Counted from the stretch's first letter, positions 28,302-38,062 are shown. The stretch: 64,000 bases of DNA from Pseudomonas mohnii (GCF_900105115.1 NZ_FNRV01000001.1:5254501-5318500); one strand, 5' to 3'. The notes: generated by a model from the letters alone, not told the origin. Made by a program: numbers and translations.

Positions 28302-28580
28302 ATGAAAGCCTGGATTTGTGTGCCTTTGATTGCCCTGGCACTGGCCGGTTGCGCCGGAAAAACCGCGTACCGCGATAGTTGTGGCAGCAACCTCGATGCG
28401 GCGTGGCATGAACTGGACCTGGCCAAAGCCGAGGGTTTCGCCGGGACGGTCAGTTACTCCAAGGCCTTGTCGCTGTTGACCGCCGCCAAGACCCAGCAGC
28501 AATTCGAAGGATTCGAAGGTTGCACCAAAAAGGCCGAGAAGGCCCGGTTCTATATTCGTGAGTCACGGGCGGGGCGTTGA
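28302..28580 (+). CDS. Small lipoprotein of unknown function
   Basis: Residues 1-17 form a type II signal peptide with lipobox LALAGC, so the mature N-terminal cysteine would be lipidated. The 92-residue protein has two further cysteines (in DSCGSN and GCTKKAEK) that may pair, in a helical body rich in Ala and Lys. ATG 28302 with GAGGTG at 28290-28295 is better placed than GTG 28299. It is followed 46 bases later by the CHAD gene. No function is recognised. Confidence 0.8.
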   Translation: MKAWICVPLIALALAGCAGKTAYRDSCGSNLDAAWHELDLAKAEGFAGTVSYSKALSLLTAAKTQQQFEGFEGCTKKAEKARFYIRESRAGR

Positions 28581-28626
28581 GGCATGATGTAAGGTCATTG
28601 GGGAAGTTCGATTCAAGGAGCAAGCG

Positions 28627-29394
28627 ATGTCTGACTTGATTGATCGGTTGGTGGCGCAGGTTTTAGGGCTGGAGGTTCGTCTGCTGGCCTGTCAGGCTCG
28701 CCTGAGTGCCCGCACCGATCCGGAAGCGCTGCACGATCTGCGTACCACGGTGCGCCGCATGCGCAGCCTGTTACGCCCCTTGCGTGGCTTGCCCGGTGTC
28801 GAACAGCTGGAAGCGGCAGCGTCCGCGGTCGGCGACCTGACCACCCCCTTGCGTGATCGCGAAGTGCTGGCGGCGTATTTGCTCCAGCACGATCAACCCG
28901 AAGCGGCTCAGCGACGCATGGCGCAGATGGACGAAGCCTATCCCGCAGTGGCCGCAAGCCCCGAGCTCAACCAACTGCTGATAATTCTCGATGCCTTTCC
29001 GCGCTTCCTGCGGGCCGCCCAGCGTCAGGATCTGCTCAAGGGCCTGCGCAAGCGTATCGTCAGGCGCCTGGCCAAGCAGTGGAAGAAACTCGACGAGGCG
29101 CTGCACGATCCTGCCCACGACCGCCATCGTTTGCGCCTGCTGATCAAGCGAGTGCGCTATGGCATCGAAGCTTACCCCGAGCTGGACCGTTTGCCGAAGG
29201 CGGCGTTGCCCAGGCTGAGATCGGCCCAGGCGGCATTGGGCGATTGGCACGATTGCTGGCAATGGCTGGTCAGGGCCGAGCAGGAGGCGGATTTGCATCC
29301 TTGTGTCGCGGTCTGGAAAACCACCATGGTCAAGGCAGAGCACCGTGCTGATCGTGTCCTGGACAAGTTCAGCAAGGCCTGCTTCAAATCCTGA
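28627..29394 (+). CDS. CHAD-domain protein
   Basis: A 255-residue, highly basic, all-helical protein. It has the CHAD histidines and basic motifs ALHDLRTTVRRMRSLL near residue 40 and HRLRLLIKRVRYGIEAY near residue 165, plus a final ALGDWHDCWQW. CHAD domains bind inorganic polyphosphate and are often found with polyP granules or CYTH triphosphatases. No CYTH domain is fused or adjacent. Its most likely role is polyphosphate binding in the cytoplasm. Confidence 0.88.
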   Translation: MSDLIDRLVAQVLGLEVRLLACQARLSARTDPEALHDLRTTVRRMRSLLRPLRGLPGVEQLEAAASAVGDLTTPLRDREVLAAYLLQHDQPEAAQRRMAQMDEAYPAVAASPELNQLLIILDAFPRFLRAAQRQDLLKGLRKRIVRRLAKQWKKLDEALHDPAHDRHRLRLLIKRVRYGIEAYPELDRLPKAALPRLRSAQAALGDWHDCWQWLVRAEQEADLHPCVAVWKTTMVKAEHRADRVLDKFSKACFKS

Positions 29395-29512
29395 CTGTTC
29401 CCCGGCCCTCCTGCACGGCTTATCTGTCGTGCACTTTGGCGGTAATCATCACTGTGGCCGACGCGCCGGCTGGTTAAGATTCCCTGATCCTTTTCCTGCC
29501 CTTGAGGTTTGC

Positions 29513-30310
29513 ATGCGTTTTTCCGATTTGCTTGACGCCGTCCGCCGCCAGCCCCTGGCGTTGTCGATTCCGGCTGAGTGGGCACAGGGGCGAGCCAGCT
29601 TCGGTGGTCTGGTGGCTGCCTTGCAATACGAAGCCATGCGCGCCAGGGTGCCAGCGGATCGGCAGGTGCGTTCGCTGGCGATCACCTTCGTAGGTCCGGT
29701 CGAACCGGAGGTGCCGGTCAGTTTCGAAGTCGATGTGTTGCGTGAAGGCAAAGCCGTCAGCCAGGTGCTGGGCCGGGCGATGCAGAAGGGGCAGGTGGTG
29801 ACTTTGATCCAGGGCAGTTTCGGCGCCTCGCGGCCTTCGGAAGTGGCGGTGACGGCGCAACCGGCCCCGGAAATGAAACACTGGGATGACTGCCAGGAGC
29901 TGCCCTACGTCAAGGGCGTGACCCCGGAATTCATGCGGCATCTGGCGATGCGCTGGAGTGTCGGCGGGCTGCCGTTCACTGGCAACACATCCCGTGAGAT
30001 GGGCGGCTGGGTGCGCTTGCGTGGCGATGTGAAGGAAGAGGCGGTCACGGAGTCGCACATACTGGCACTGGTCGACGCCTGGCCGCCGGCGCTGATGCCG
30101 TTTCTGAAGAAGCCGGCGATGGGCAGCACCCTGACCTGGACCATCGAGTTCGTGCAGCCGTTGCTCGAACTGAGCACCCTGGACTGGTGCAAATACCTCG
30201 TCGAAACCGAACACGCCGCCGACGGCTACGGCCATGCCGCCGCGAACCTGTGGGATGCGCGGGGGCGTTTGATTGCCATGAGCCGGCAGACCGTGACGGT
30301 GTTCGCCTGA
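29513..30310 (+). CDS. Acyl-CoA thioesterase, TesB-like double hot-dog
   Basis: The 265-residue protein carries two hot-dog halves. The first has GRASFGGLVAALQYEAMRA and RSLAITFVGPVEPEVPV, and the second has GSTLTWTIEFVQPL and GYGHAAANLWDARGRLIAMS. ATG 29513 with CTTGAGG at 29501-29507 is the start; the frame from 29303 overlaps the CHAD gene. It should release fatty acids from acyl-CoA, though the preferred chain cannot be told. Its stop abuts that of the next gene on the opposite strand. Confidence 0.84.
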   Translation: MRFSDLLDAVRRQPLALSIPAEWAQGRASFGGLVAALQYEAMRARVPADRQVRSLAITFVGPVEPEVPVSFEVDVLREGKAVSQVLGRAMQKGQVVTLIQGSFGASRPSEVAVTAQPAPEMKHWDDCQELPYVKGVTPEFMRHLAMRWSVGGLPFTGNTSREMGGWVRLRGDVKEEAVTESHILALVDAWPPALMPFLKKPAMGSTLTWTIEFVQPLLELSTLDWCKYLVETEHAADGYGHAAANLWDARGRLIAMSRQTVTVFA

Positions 30311-30676
30311 TCAATGATGGCGGTGGCGCTCCCGCCAGGCGCGCCACCAGCCGCCGCTGAAGAAAAACCGTGGGAATGTCAGGAACTGCTCGACCAGCAG
30401 GCGCGAGACGGCATCCTTGCGATCACTGAACGGCTCGGACGCTTGCGCCTCCAGGCTGTGACCGTGACGTTGCAAGGCCAGCGCGGCCAACAGGCCGATC
30501 ACGCCGATGGCGATGTTCACGAAGCTCAAGCCGAACACCCCGGTAACAATCAACAGGAACCCCAGGATGAACAGCGGCACGGCAATCAGGTGTAACACCA
30601 GATTGGTCGGATGCTGATGATTGTTCGGGTAGGCGCGCCATTGCCAGGCGGGAAGGTTGGGGTGACGTTTACCCAT
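30311..30676 (-). CDS. Mpo1/DUF962-like membrane protein
   Basis: The 121-residue protein starts MGKRHPNLPAWQWRAYPNN and continues HPTNLVLHLIAVPLFILGFL, with two membrane helices and an H-x5-H pattern of the DUF962 kind. In yeast the family member Mpo1 is an iron-dependent dioxygenase of 2-hydroxy fatty acids, so a fatty-acid alpha-oxidation role is possible. The start at 30676 is chosen over 30832, whose leader lies in a REP-rich stretch. It ends one base from the thioesterase stop, convergently. Confidence 0.75.
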   Translation of the reverse strand: MGKRHPNLPAWQWRAYPNNHQHPTNLVLHLIAVPLFILGFLLIVTGVFGLSFVNIAIGVIGLLAALALQRHGHSLEAQASEPFSDRKDAVSRLLVEQFLTFPRFFFSGGWWRAWRERHRHH

Positions 30677-30806
30677 GATGTTTATCCTCGATCCATGTTG
30701 AACACATGAATAAAGGATAGGTCTGGCTGATGCGGGCGGCGAATCAAGGTTGGCTATGGAGGTGATAGAGGTCATGGTCAATATTGATGCTGAGCGGGCC
30801 AGCCTC

Positions 30807-30899
30807 TTCGCGAGCCAGTTCGCTCCCACCATGGCGTTCTGTCAGACCACAACCTGTGGCCGCTGATTATTCCTTGTGGGAGCGAGCTGGCTCGCGATG
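30807..30899. repeat. REPIN between the DUF962 and chemoreceptor genes
   Basis: TCTTCGCGAGCCAGTTCGCT, CCCAC on the left faces GTGGGAGCGAGCTGGCTCGC, GATGA on the right across about 45 bases. It lies just after the stop of the chemoreceptor gene and upstream of the DUF962 gene. Confidence 0.85.
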
Positions 30900-30905
30900 A
30901 GTCCC

Positions 30906-32387
30906 TTAGAGCTTGAGTTGCCCTATGGCCCTGCTCAACTCCCCGGCCAACGCCGCCAGGTCATTGCTGGTCGTTGCCGAATTGACGGTTTGCCGCACCG
31001 TGTTCTCGGTGACATCGCGAATGCTCACCACCGCCCGATTCATCTCCTCCGCCACCTGACTCTGCTGCTCGGCCGCCACCGCGATCTGCGTATTGCTTTC
31101 ACGCATTTGCGCCACCGCGCCGGTGATCTCCGCCAGCGCCGCGCCGGCTTCCTGCGCCTGTTGCACGCAGTCGTCGGCCTTGAACGAGCTCTCCTGCATG
31201 AAGTCCACGGCATCCCGGGTCCCGGCCTGCAGCGCGGACACCATCACGGTGATTTCGTCCGTGGAGGTCTGCACGCGTTTGGCCAGGTTGCGTACCTCAT
31301 CGGCGACCACGGCAAATCCACGACCCATTTCACCGGCCCGGGCCGCCTCAATCGCAGCGTTTAACGCCAGCAGGTTGGTCTGCTCGGCAATGCTGTGAAT
31401 CACATTGACCACACCATTGATTTTTTGACTGTCCTCGGCCAGGCGCTGAATCATTTCGGCGGTCTGCTGCACCCCGGTCGACAACCCGGCAATCGACTTC
31501 TGCACGCGCATCACTACTTCATGCCCGCTGCCGGCCAGGGTGTCGGCCGATTGCGAGAGGTCACGGGTGGCGCCCGCGTGCTGGGCGATATGGTAGACGG
31601 TGGCGGTCATTTCATTGATCGCCGTGGCGGCCTGATCGGTTTCGCTTTGCTGGCCGAGCATGCCCTGGCGCACGTCATTCATGCTCGACGCCAGCCGCGC
31701 GGCGCCGTCATCCAGTTGCCGGGCGGTATTGGCGACGGTGTTGACCACCCGTTGATAGCCGGCCTGCATGGCGTTGAAGGCATTGGCCATTTGCCCGACT
31801 TCGTCGCTGCACGCCAGTGGGACACGGGCCGAGAGGTCGCCGGTTTTTTCGACGTGGAGCATCACGTCTTTCAAGGTGTTGAGCTGGCTGAGCAGGAAGC
31901 GGATCAGCAGTTGCGAAGCGCCAAGCATCGCCAGCATCAGGATGAACACGGCGACCGCGTAGTTGGCAAAACGCTCGCTGAATACCTGGCTGAGGCTCGG
32001 GCCATGGGCAATCACCGCGACCTGCTGACCATCAGCGCGAGTGAATACCTCGGCGCCAATGAGCAGGTTGTCACCGAACAACGGCATGCTGTCGATCTCG
32101 ACCCAGCCCTTGGCATCGGTCAGTTCCAGCACAGGCTGCCCGTTGAGCTGCGGGGCATGCCCGCGATCGGAGGTCAGTACATTGTCCGCTTTCGGGAGTG
32201 GCTGCCCCACGGGCCAGGCGCTGAGCAATCGAGCCTGGGCCTGGGCCGATGCCTGGGCGGTCTGAATCCGGGCTTGCTGTTCGAGCTGCACGGCGTACAG
32301 CACCAGCAGCAGCGTGGTGACGAAGGCGACGGCATTGACCGCCCAGAATTTGTATTTCAGCGAAATATTGCTAAGCCAGGCACCCAT
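30906..32387 (-). CDS. Methyl-accepting chemotaxis protein
   Basis: About 493 residues. It has an N-terminal membrane helix (about residues 12-36), a periplasmic sensor of only about 130 residues, and a second helix ([19 protein letters not shown]). A HAMP region and a long coiled-coil signalling domain follow. The hairpin tip is [19 protein letters not shown] and [14 protein letters not shown], the segment that binds CheA/CheW. No pentapeptide tether for CheR is visible at the C terminus. The start at 32387 (MGAWLSNIS) is favoured; 32423 is another in-frame start. The ligand is unknown. Confidence 0.9.
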   Translation of the reverse strand: MGAWLSNISLKYKFWAVNAVAFVTTLLLVLYAVQLEQQARIQTAQASAQAQARLLSAWPVGQPLPKADNVLTSDRGHAPQLNGQPVLELTDAKGWVEIDSMPLFGDNLLIGAEVFTRADGQQVAVIAHGPSLSQVFSERFANYAVAVFILMLAMLGASQLLIRFLLSQLNTLKDVMLHVEKTGDLSARVPLACSDEVGQMANAFNAMQAGYQRVVNTVANTARQLDDGAARLASSMNDVRQGMLGQQSETDQAATAINEMTATVYHIAQHAGATRDLSQSADTLAGSGHEVVMRVQKSIAGLSTGVQQTAEMIQRLAEDSQKINGVVNVIHSIAEQTNLLALNAAIEAARAGEMGRGFAVVADEVRNLAKRVQTSTDEITVMVSALQAGTRDAVDFMQESSFKADDCVQQAQEAGAALAEITGAVAQMRESNTQIAVAAEQQSQVAEEMNRAVVSIRDVTENTVRQTVNSATTSNDLAALAGELSRAIGQLKL

Positions 32388-32525
32388 GGAGGTTTTCTCT
32401 GATAGCGGAAACAGCATTGGCAAGGTGCCAGTATTGTGCCGCTATGCAGGTTGACGAATGTTGACATGCGTCAATGGGTCACCCCTTTACCCTGTGGGCA
32501 AACTTGTTCCCACCGGAGGTGTGTT

Positions 32526-33335
32526 TTATTCCGGGATGGAAGGCAGACCATAGAACGCCCGTGCACAGGCGGTCGTGTGGGCGGCCAAATCTTCCAGGCT
32601 CTCTGCGCGATGCAACGCCACCTCGCGCAGCACTTCCGTCAGATAGGCCGGTTCATTGCGACCGTTCTTTGGCTTGGGTCGCAGGCTGCGTGGCAGCAGA
32701 TAGGGGGCATCGCTTTCCAGCATCAGGCGTCCGCGCTTGATCTCTTTCACCAGCGGATGCAAATGAGTGCCTCGGCGTTCGTCGCAGATCCAGCCGGTGA
32801 TACCGATGTGCAAGTCCAGGTCGAGGTAACTGAACAGCGCCTTGCGTTCGCCGGTGAAGCAATGCACCACGGCGGCGGGTAGTTGATCGCGGAAGTCGCG
32901 CAGGATGTCCAGCAAACGCTGGCTGGCGTCGCGCTCGTGAAGGAACACGGGCAATTGCAATTCGACTGCCAGCGCCAGATGCTCCTCGAGGACTTTTTCC
33001 TGCTGCGGGCGCGGAGAGAAGTCGCGATTGAAGTCCAGTCCGCATTCGCCCACGGCAACCACGTTCGGTTCCTTGAGCAAACTGCGCAGACGCCGGGCGC
33101 TGTCTGCATTCCAGTCGCTGGCCGAATGGGGGTGAATACCGGCGGTGGCGAACAGCCGTTGAGCGCTTTCATCCAGTTGTTGGCACAACTCCAGCGCCTG
33201 TTCGCTGCCCTCGACGCTGGTGCCGGTGAGCACCAATTGGCAGACGCCGGCGGCGTAGGCGCGCTCGAGTACAGCCTGGTGTTTGTCGGCGAAACTGGGG
33301 TTGGTCAGGTTGACGCCGATATCGATGAGTTGCAT
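32526..33335 (-). CDS. tatD: TatD-family metal-dependent hydrolase (DNase)
   Basis: The 269-residue TIM-barrel protein starts [15 protein letters not shown], with the first metal-binding position carrying N in place of the usual H-x-H. Other metal-site motifs are [33 protein letters not shown] and [10 protein letters not shown]. The first motif variant is also found in E. coli TatD, which supports TatD rather than YcfH or YjjV. The start 33335 follows GAGG. TatD proteins are 3'-5' DNases involved in repair of oxidised DNA. It is divergent from the transglycosylase gene across 236 bases. Confidence 0.88.
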   Translation of the reverse strand: MQLIDIGVNLTNPSFADKHQAVLERAYAAGVCQLVLTGTSVEGSEQALELCQQLDESAQRLFATAGIHPHSASDWNADSARRLRSLLKEPNVVAVGECGLDFNRDFSPRPQQEKVLEEHLALAVELQLPVFLHERDASQRLLDILRDFRDQLPAAVVHCFTGERKALFSYLDLDLHIGITGWICDERRGTHLHPLVKEIKRGRLMLESDAPYLLPRSLRPKPKNGRNEPAYLTEVLREVALHRAESLEDLAAHTTACARAFYGLPSIPE

Positions 33336-33571
33336 GGTGCTACCTCGGACCAAAGGCCGGAAAGCATATCAGAGCTGTCGATTTATAAGAAAAGCCAAGA
33401 ACTACAACGAGTTAAAGCTGTCTTTTGATGCCGCGAGCCAGGATGGAGTGGTTAGTGTGCTATCACTGTGCCAGTCTTTCGCCCGTTGCCAGCGCTTCAG
33501 GCGCTCTGTTTTTTTCGTTTGATTTCATGAAAAAACTCATGGGATCAACCCGAATTCTTTCCGGAGAGTGG

Positions 33572-34993
33572 ATGAAGCGTTCCTCGGTTTTGCTACTGCT
33601 GTGTTGTTCGCTGCTACTGCCGATGCCGGCGGTTGCGCGTCTGCCCGGGCCGCTGCAAGCCGCTCCGGCGGGTAAGGTGCGTGACCTGACGGAAATCCGC
33701 AGCAGTCGCGTCCTGCGGGTGCTGGTCAACCAGAGCCGCAACAGCTCCGGCGAAGTCCAGGGCCAGGCCATCGGCGTCGAGTACCATCGCTTGCGCGCCT
33801 TCGAGCAATACCTCAATGGGTATGCCCGTGACGGTCAGGCAATCACCCTGAAGATCATTCCCAAAGCCAAGGATCAATTGCTCGGCGCGTTGCAGCGTGG
33901 CGAAGGGGATGTGGTGGCTCCAGGGGAACTGCTCGACATGCAAGCGGCCCAAGCCGTCAGCACAAGTCAACCGATTGCCAGCGGTATTCCGCTGGTACTG
34001 GTCGGCAGAAAAGGCGAGCGCAGCTACACCCGTCTCGAACAACTCTCGGGTAAAACCCTGGCCTTGCCCACCGGCAGCGCCGCCGGGGACGCCGTCAGCC
34101 AGATCAATCAGAAACTCACCTTGCACAAACTGCCGCCAGTGAAGATCGAATGGGTCGATCCGACCCTGGCGGTCGAGGATGTGCTGGAAATGGTTCAGGG
34201 CGGGATTTTTCACCTGACCATCGTCGAACAACCGATCGCCGAACGTTGGGGCAAAATTCTGCCGAAGTTGCGTTTCGATCGTCAGGTGCACATCCGCAAT
34301 CCCGGCGAGGAGTTCTGGTTCGTGCGCCGCGATGCGTCGATGTTGCGGGCCAGCATCGATCGCTTCCTGACCACTTACAAGAAGCCGTCGGACCAGGATG
34401 TCGCTTTCCTGCGGATCTATCGGCGCCTGTATCAAGTGCACGATCCATTGGCCAAGGCTCACCGGCAGCGCCTGGAACAGCTTCGACCGGTGCTGCAGAA
34501 ACACGCGGATGCCCAAGGTATCGACTGGCTGAACCTGGCGGCACTGGCGTTCAAGGAGTCCGCCTTGCAGCCCTCGTCTCGAGGTGGTGGCGGGCCGACG
34601 GGCCTGATGCAGATCACCCCGTCCGCGGCTCAGCGGGTAGGGGTCAACAATATTCAGGATCTGGATGCGAACGTGCAGGCCAGCGCCAAGTACCTGGCGA
34701 TGATTCGCCGCAAGTTCTTCTCCAGCCCGAAACTCAACGAACGTGAGCGCATGGCGTTTGTACTGGCGGCCTACAACATCGGTCCGGAGCGGGTCCAGGG
34801 GATGCGCGCCGAGGCGCGGCGTCGAGGGTTGAATCCGAATCAATGGTTTTTTCAGGTTGAACGCATTGCCATGGAGCAGGTGGGGATGGGACCTGTCAGC
34901 TATGTTAATAGTGTGAACAAGTATTACTTGGCGTTCGATCGGGAGCGGGAGTCGTTGGAGCCCCAGGGGCAGAAGGTTGCCCTACGAAAGTGA
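33572..34993 (+). CDS. MltF-like lytic murein transglycosylase
   Basis: A signal peptide (MKRSSVLLLLCCSLLLPMPA) is followed by an extracytoplasmic solute-binding-protein-type domain to about residue 290 and an SLT domain. In the latter, Glu329 in ALAFKESALQPSS is the catalytic acid, followed by GPTGLMQITPSAA and AAYNIGPERV. This domain order is that of MltF, which cuts glycan strands of peptidoglycan and is regulated by its sensor part. ATG 33572 with GGAGAG at 33563-33568 gives a proper signal peptide; longer starts would bury it. No lipobox is seen. Confidence 0.9.
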   Translation: MKRSSVLLLLCCSLLLPMPAVARLPGPLQAAPAGKVRDLTEIRSSRVLRVLVNQSRNSSGEVQGQAIGVEYHRLRAFEQYLNGYARDGQAITLKIIPKAKDQLLGALQRGEGDVVAPGELLDMQAAQAVSTSQPIASGIPLVLVGRKGERSYTRLEQLSGKTLALPTGSAAGDAVSQINQKLTLHKLPPVKIEWVDPTLAVEDVLEMVQGGIFHLTIVEQPIAERWGKILPKLRFDRQVHIRNPGEEFWFVRRDASMLRASIDRFLTTYKKPSDQDVAFLRIYRRLYQVHDPLAKAHRQRLEQLRPVLQKHADAQGIDWLNLAALAFKESALQPSSRGGGGPTGLMQITPSAAQRVGVNNIQDLDANVQASAKYLAMIRRKFFSSPKLNERERMAFVLAAYNIGPERVQGMRAEARRRGLNPNQWFFQVERIAMEQVGMGPVSYVNSVNKYYLAFDRERESLEPQGQKVALRK

Positions 34994-35096
34994 TCGAATA
35001 AACTGATTGTTATGGCGGATTTTTTGCGCTTTTAACATGAAATTTACTGATTAATATAGCGGCCAACCCACCCATACTCTCTAAGGATGACCCAGC

Positions 35097-35531
35097 ATGA
35101 GCACACTGATTAACAAGGTTCTATTTACCCGCGCTGGCTACGGCCTGACCGTTCTGAGAATTTTTGTCGGCATCATCTTCGCTGCCCACGGCTCGCAGAA
35201 ACTCTTCGGCGCGTTTGGCGGGTATGGCCTGGCCGGCACGGCACAGTACATGGAAAGCATCGGCCTGGCGCCGGGCTATCTGATGGCGACACTGGCGGGT
35301 GGCACTGAGTTTTTCGCCGGCCTGGCCTTGATCATCGGGTTGCTGGTTCGTCCGGCGGCACTGGGCCTGACTTTTCTGTCGCTGGTCGCCATCTTCTCGG
35401 TGCATATCCACAACGGTCTGTTTATGGCTAACAACGGTTATGAGTTCGCCCTGGCGTTGTTGGGTGGCAGCATCGCCGTGATGATCGAAGGCGCCGGCAA
35501 GCTGTCAGCCGACCGCGCCATCGCCGGCTGA
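35097..35531 (+). CDS. DoxX-family membrane protein
   Basis: The 144-residue protein has four membrane helices. The DoxX marks are LRIFVGIIFAAHGSQKLFG and MATLAGGTEFFAGLALIIGL, with a conserved HIHNGLF loop. DoxX proteins relate to quinone or thiosulfate metabolism and, in actinobacteria, to oxidant resistance; the substrate here is not known. It is monocistronic, with a terminator directly after it. Confidence 0.88.
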   Translation: MSTLINKVLFTRAGYGLTVLRIFVGIIFAAHGSQKLFGAFGGYGLAGTAQYMESIGLAPGYLMATLAGGTEFFAGLALIIGLLVRPAALGLTFLSLVAIFSVHIHNGLFMANNGYEFALALLGGSIAVMIEGAGKLSADRAIAG

Positions 35532-35550
35532 CCGCTCTGGCTCAACGAAT

Positions 35551-35576
35551 AAGGCCCGCTTCGAGCGGGCCTTTTT
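35551..35576 (+). terminator. Intrinsic terminator after doxX-like gene
   Basis: AAGGCCCGCT, loop TCG, AGCGGGCCTT, then TTT; a perfect ten-base-pair stem. Confidence 0.9.
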
Positions 35577-35779
35577 GTTGCGTGTCATTCTTGACACTGT
35601 CCGGTCAGCTTCAATAGGATGTTGCCCATGCGCCGATTTAAACAGCTACTTGCGGGGCGCCAGGTGACTCATTGAGTCGCTGTCAGAAGCTTGAAACAGG
35701 CTTCGAAATACCGCTAAAGCGCTGGTTCGGTGTTGCCTCTCACCTGCCATGCAGACTTTTGAGGCAGAGACACGACACG

Positions 35780-36088
35780 ATGAATGCACTAAGCCCCGTT
35801 GTACGCCCCGCGCCGATTACGGCACATCTCACCCAGCGCAATCCAAAAATCCTGCTTGGCGGTAAACACCAGCCGACGCTCTTGCGTTATCTCGATGGCT
35901 GGCCTCGCCGTACCGGTGGACCCGCAGCGTTTCTGATCCAGTTCGTCGAAGACGGAGAGTCCCTGGCCCGGTTTGCCAGCGACAGTTTCGATCTGGCGGT
36001 GATTCAATCGCCCAGCGCCGCCGAGGCGGTCGACGTGATCAGGCAACTGACCCGTGTGGCCCGCCAAGGGCTTATCACTCGTCGCTGA
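35780..36088 (+). CDS. Conserved-looking hypothetical protein
   Basis: I do not recognise this 102-residue protein. It starts MNALSPVVRPAPITAHLTQR and has a central block (LLRYLDGWPRRTGGPAAFL) followed by LARFASDSFDLAVIQSP and EAVDVIRQLTRVARQGL. The latter pattern recalls the end of a Rossmann methyltransferase fold (a D-L-A-V-I strand followed by a helix ending at an arginine). It may thus be a remnant or a very small SAM-binding-like protein. It converges on the photolyase gene with a 77-base gap. The ribosome site is only moderate. Confidence 0.5.
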   Translation: MNALSPVVRPAPITAHLTQRNPKILLGGKHQPTLLRYLDGWPRRTGGPAAFLIQFVEDGESLARFASDSFDLAVIQSPSAAEAVDVIRQLTRVARQGLITRR

Positions 36089-36165
36089 AGTTCTGAGGCG
36101 GGAACGTCGGGCGCCGAGGTATCGCATCGCGGATGATGCGACAGGCTCGTCCGATCCCGATTCAC

Positions 36166-37704
36166 TCAAAGCGATTCCCCTGCGTCCAGTCTGGCGAGCA
36201 GGGCCTGGCCGCGTTGCCAGAGTGCCTGCTGCTTGGCATCCGGCATGCGTTCGAGGTTTTTGTAAACCATGGCCATGCGTTGATTGCCGCGCAAAAGGTC
36301 GCGATGACGCATCAGAAAATGCCAGTAGAGCGAGTTGAAGGGGCAGGCATCCTCGCTTGTGCTTTCACTCACCTTGTACACGCAGTCTCGGCAGTAGTCA
36401 GACATGCGTTTTATGTATTGACCGCTGGCGCAGTAAGGTTTCGAGCCCAGATATCCGCCATCGGCGTGCATCACCATGCCCAGTGTATTGGGGAGTTCGA
36501 CCCAGTCGAAGGCATCCATGTAGATCGCCAGGTACCAGTCGCAAACCTGGCTCGGGGCCACGCCGGCGATCAGCGCAAAGTTGCCGGTAACCATCAGCCT
36601 CTGGATGTGATGGGCATAGGCCTGTTTCAGGCTTTGGCCGATCGCCTGGCGCATGCAGTTCATCTGCGTGTCGCCGGTCCAGTAGAACTCCGGCAGCGGC
36701 CTGCTGTTGCCGAATAGATTGCCGTCGGCGTAGTCCGGCATTTTCAGCCAGTAGACGCCACGCACGTATTCGCGCCAGCCGATCAGTTGCCGGATAAATC
36801 CTTCGGCCGCATTCAGCGCAATGCTGCCTGACCAATAGGCGGCCTCCACATCACTGCACAGCTGACGCAGGTCCAGCAGGCCGATATTGAGCGCAGCGCT
36901 GATGCGGGCATGGAACAGAAAGGGTTCGTCGCTGGCCATGGCATCCTGATAGTCGCCGAAGGCGGCCAGGCCATAGTCTAGAAAGTAGTCCCACAGCACC
37001 TGTGCCTCGGCGTGGGTCACGGGATAGTCGAAGGTATCCAGGGAACCGTAGTGGTGAGAGAAGTGCTTGCCCACCAGTGCCATCACGTCTCGGGTGATCG
37101 AGTCTGCGCCAAAGCGTGCCGGGTACGGCGGTTTTACGCCTTTGGGCAAGGCCTTGCGGTTTTCTGCATCAAAGTTCCAGGCGCCGCCCACCGGCGTACC
37201 ATCGCCATTGATCAACAGGCCACTCTTGCGCCGCATTTCCCGGTAGAAAAATTCCATGCGCAGCTGCTTTTTGCCGTTCGCCCACGCCGAGAACTCGTCA
37301 CGGGAACAGAGAAAGCGTGTATCGGCATGCCACTGAATCGGTAACCCGGCATCCTTGAGCGACTGCTCCAGACGCCAGTCACCGCACGCTGTCAGGTGCA
37401 GTTCGTGCGGCTGCAACAGTGACTGCCAGCGCCGTAGCTCGCCGGGCACTGAGCCGGTGTTGTGCGGATCATCGAGGGCAACGTATTGCACATGGATGCC
37501 ACGCTGGCGCAACGCCTCTGCAAAATGGCGCATGGCACTGAAGATGAGTGTGATTTTTTGCGGGTGATGAGGGACGTGGCTGGCTTCCTCCATCACCTCT
37601 ACCAGCAACACCGCATCGAGCTTGCTATCCAGCCCTTTCAATGAGGCCAGATCAAACGATAACTGGTCGCCCAGGACCAGGCACAGCCGACGAGTGTTTT
37701 TCAT
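36166..37704 (-). CDS. phrB: Iron-sulfur bacterial cryptochrome/(6-4) photolyase, PhrB type
   Basis: The 512-residue protein matches the FeS-BCP class. Cys350 (DTQMNCMRQ), Cys438 and Cys441 (SDYCRDCVY) and Cys454 (SEDACPFN) occur at the same residue numbers as the four [4Fe-4S] ligands reported for Agrobacterium PhrB. N-terminal marks are LVLGDQLSFD and EVMEEASHVPHHPQK. FAD-domain motifs include WREYVRGVYW, LMVTGNFALIAGVAP and DWVELPNTLGM. Light-driven repair of (6-4) photoproducts is the known role. It is the last gene of a minus-strand cluster with DUF6482, folE and DUF393, from which FolE could feed pterin or related synthesis. Confidence 0.9.
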   Translation of the reverse strand: MKNTRRLCLVLGDQLSFDLASLKGLDSKLDAVLLVEVMEEASHVPHHPQKITLIFSAMRHFAEALRQRGIHVQYVALDDPHNTGSVPGELRRWQSLLQPHELHLTACGDWRLEQSLKDAGLPIQWHADTRFLCSRDEFSAWANGKKQLRMEFFYREMRRKSGLLINGDGTPVGGAWNFDAENRKALPKGVKPPYPARFGADSITRDVMALVGKHFSHHYGSLDTFDYPVTHAEAQVLWDYFLDYGLAAFGDYQDAMASDEPFLFHARISAALNIGLLDLRQLCSDVEAAYWSGSIALNAAEGFIRQLIGWREYVRGVYWLKMPDYADGNLFGNSRPLPEFYWTGDTQMNCMRQAIGQSLKQAYAHHIQRLMVTGNFALIAGVAPSQVCDWYLAIYMDAFDWVELPNTLGMVMHADGGYLGSKPYCASGQYIKRMSDYCRDCVYKVSESTSEDACPFNSLYWHFLMRHRDLLRGNQRMAMVYKNLERMPDAKQQALWQRGQALLARLDAGESL

Positions 37705-37728
37705 GAGGCAGGGGCCGGGGTCACAGGT

Positions 37729-38034
37729 TCACCAGGGCGTAGCCAGTGAAAAAGGAATGCGCATCGACTCGATGGGGCCTTCACGTACGCCGCACATCTC
37801 ATCGTGGACACATTGCTGCACCAGCACGCAGGGAAAGGGCGGGACAAGCTGCAGCATTTCACGCAGATGACTGACAGAGCGCAGGTGCATCGGCTTCGCT
37901 GCATCATCCAGCAGAGTGAACTGGCCGTGATCCAGTCTGACGCGAGCCAGATAAAAACCGCCCTCCAGCGACAGCAGCTCCAGTTCACGGACTTCACCCT
38001 TCAAGGCCCGCTGGGTCAACGCTTGCAGATTCAA
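37729..38034 (-). CDS. DUF6482-like small protein
   Basis: The 101-residue protein starts MNLQALTQRALKGEVRELEL and carries LLSLEGGFYLARVRLD, LHLRSVSHLREMLQ-like and VHDEMCG motifs that I recall from the Pseudomonas DUF6482 family. The fold looks like a small beta-rich domain with one conserved cysteine pair (VQQCVHDEMC). It ends 24 bases before the photolyase, so the two are co-transcribed. Function unknown; involvement in light or stress response is inferred only from location. Confidence 0.65.
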   Translation of the reverse strand: MNLQALTQRALKGEVRELELLSLEGGFYLARVRLDHGQFTLLDDAAKPMHLRSVSHLREMLQLVPPFPCVLVQQCVHDEMCGVREGPIESMRIPFSLATPW

Positions 38035-38046
38035 GGTGCACTCCTT

Positions 38047-38062
38047 GCCTACCCGGGTAGGC
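38047..38062. repeat. Perfect 16-base palindrome upstream of the DUF6482 gene
   Basis: GCCTACCC and GGGTAGGC abut with no spacer, 13 bases before the start codon of the DUF6482 gene (reading leftward). Its position over the ribosome-binding region suggests an operator or an RNA hairpin; no T run follows on either strand. Confidence 0.45.

Noticed and set aside
32489..32515. CCTGTGGGCAAACTTGTTCC CACCGG near the TatD stop as another REP
   Set aside because: Only the GTGGG/CCCAC ends match, and the core is too degenerate to call.
36054..36338. Plus-strand frame overlapping the photolyase 3' end
   Set aside because: It is largely antisense to the FeS photolyase and lacks its own start signal.
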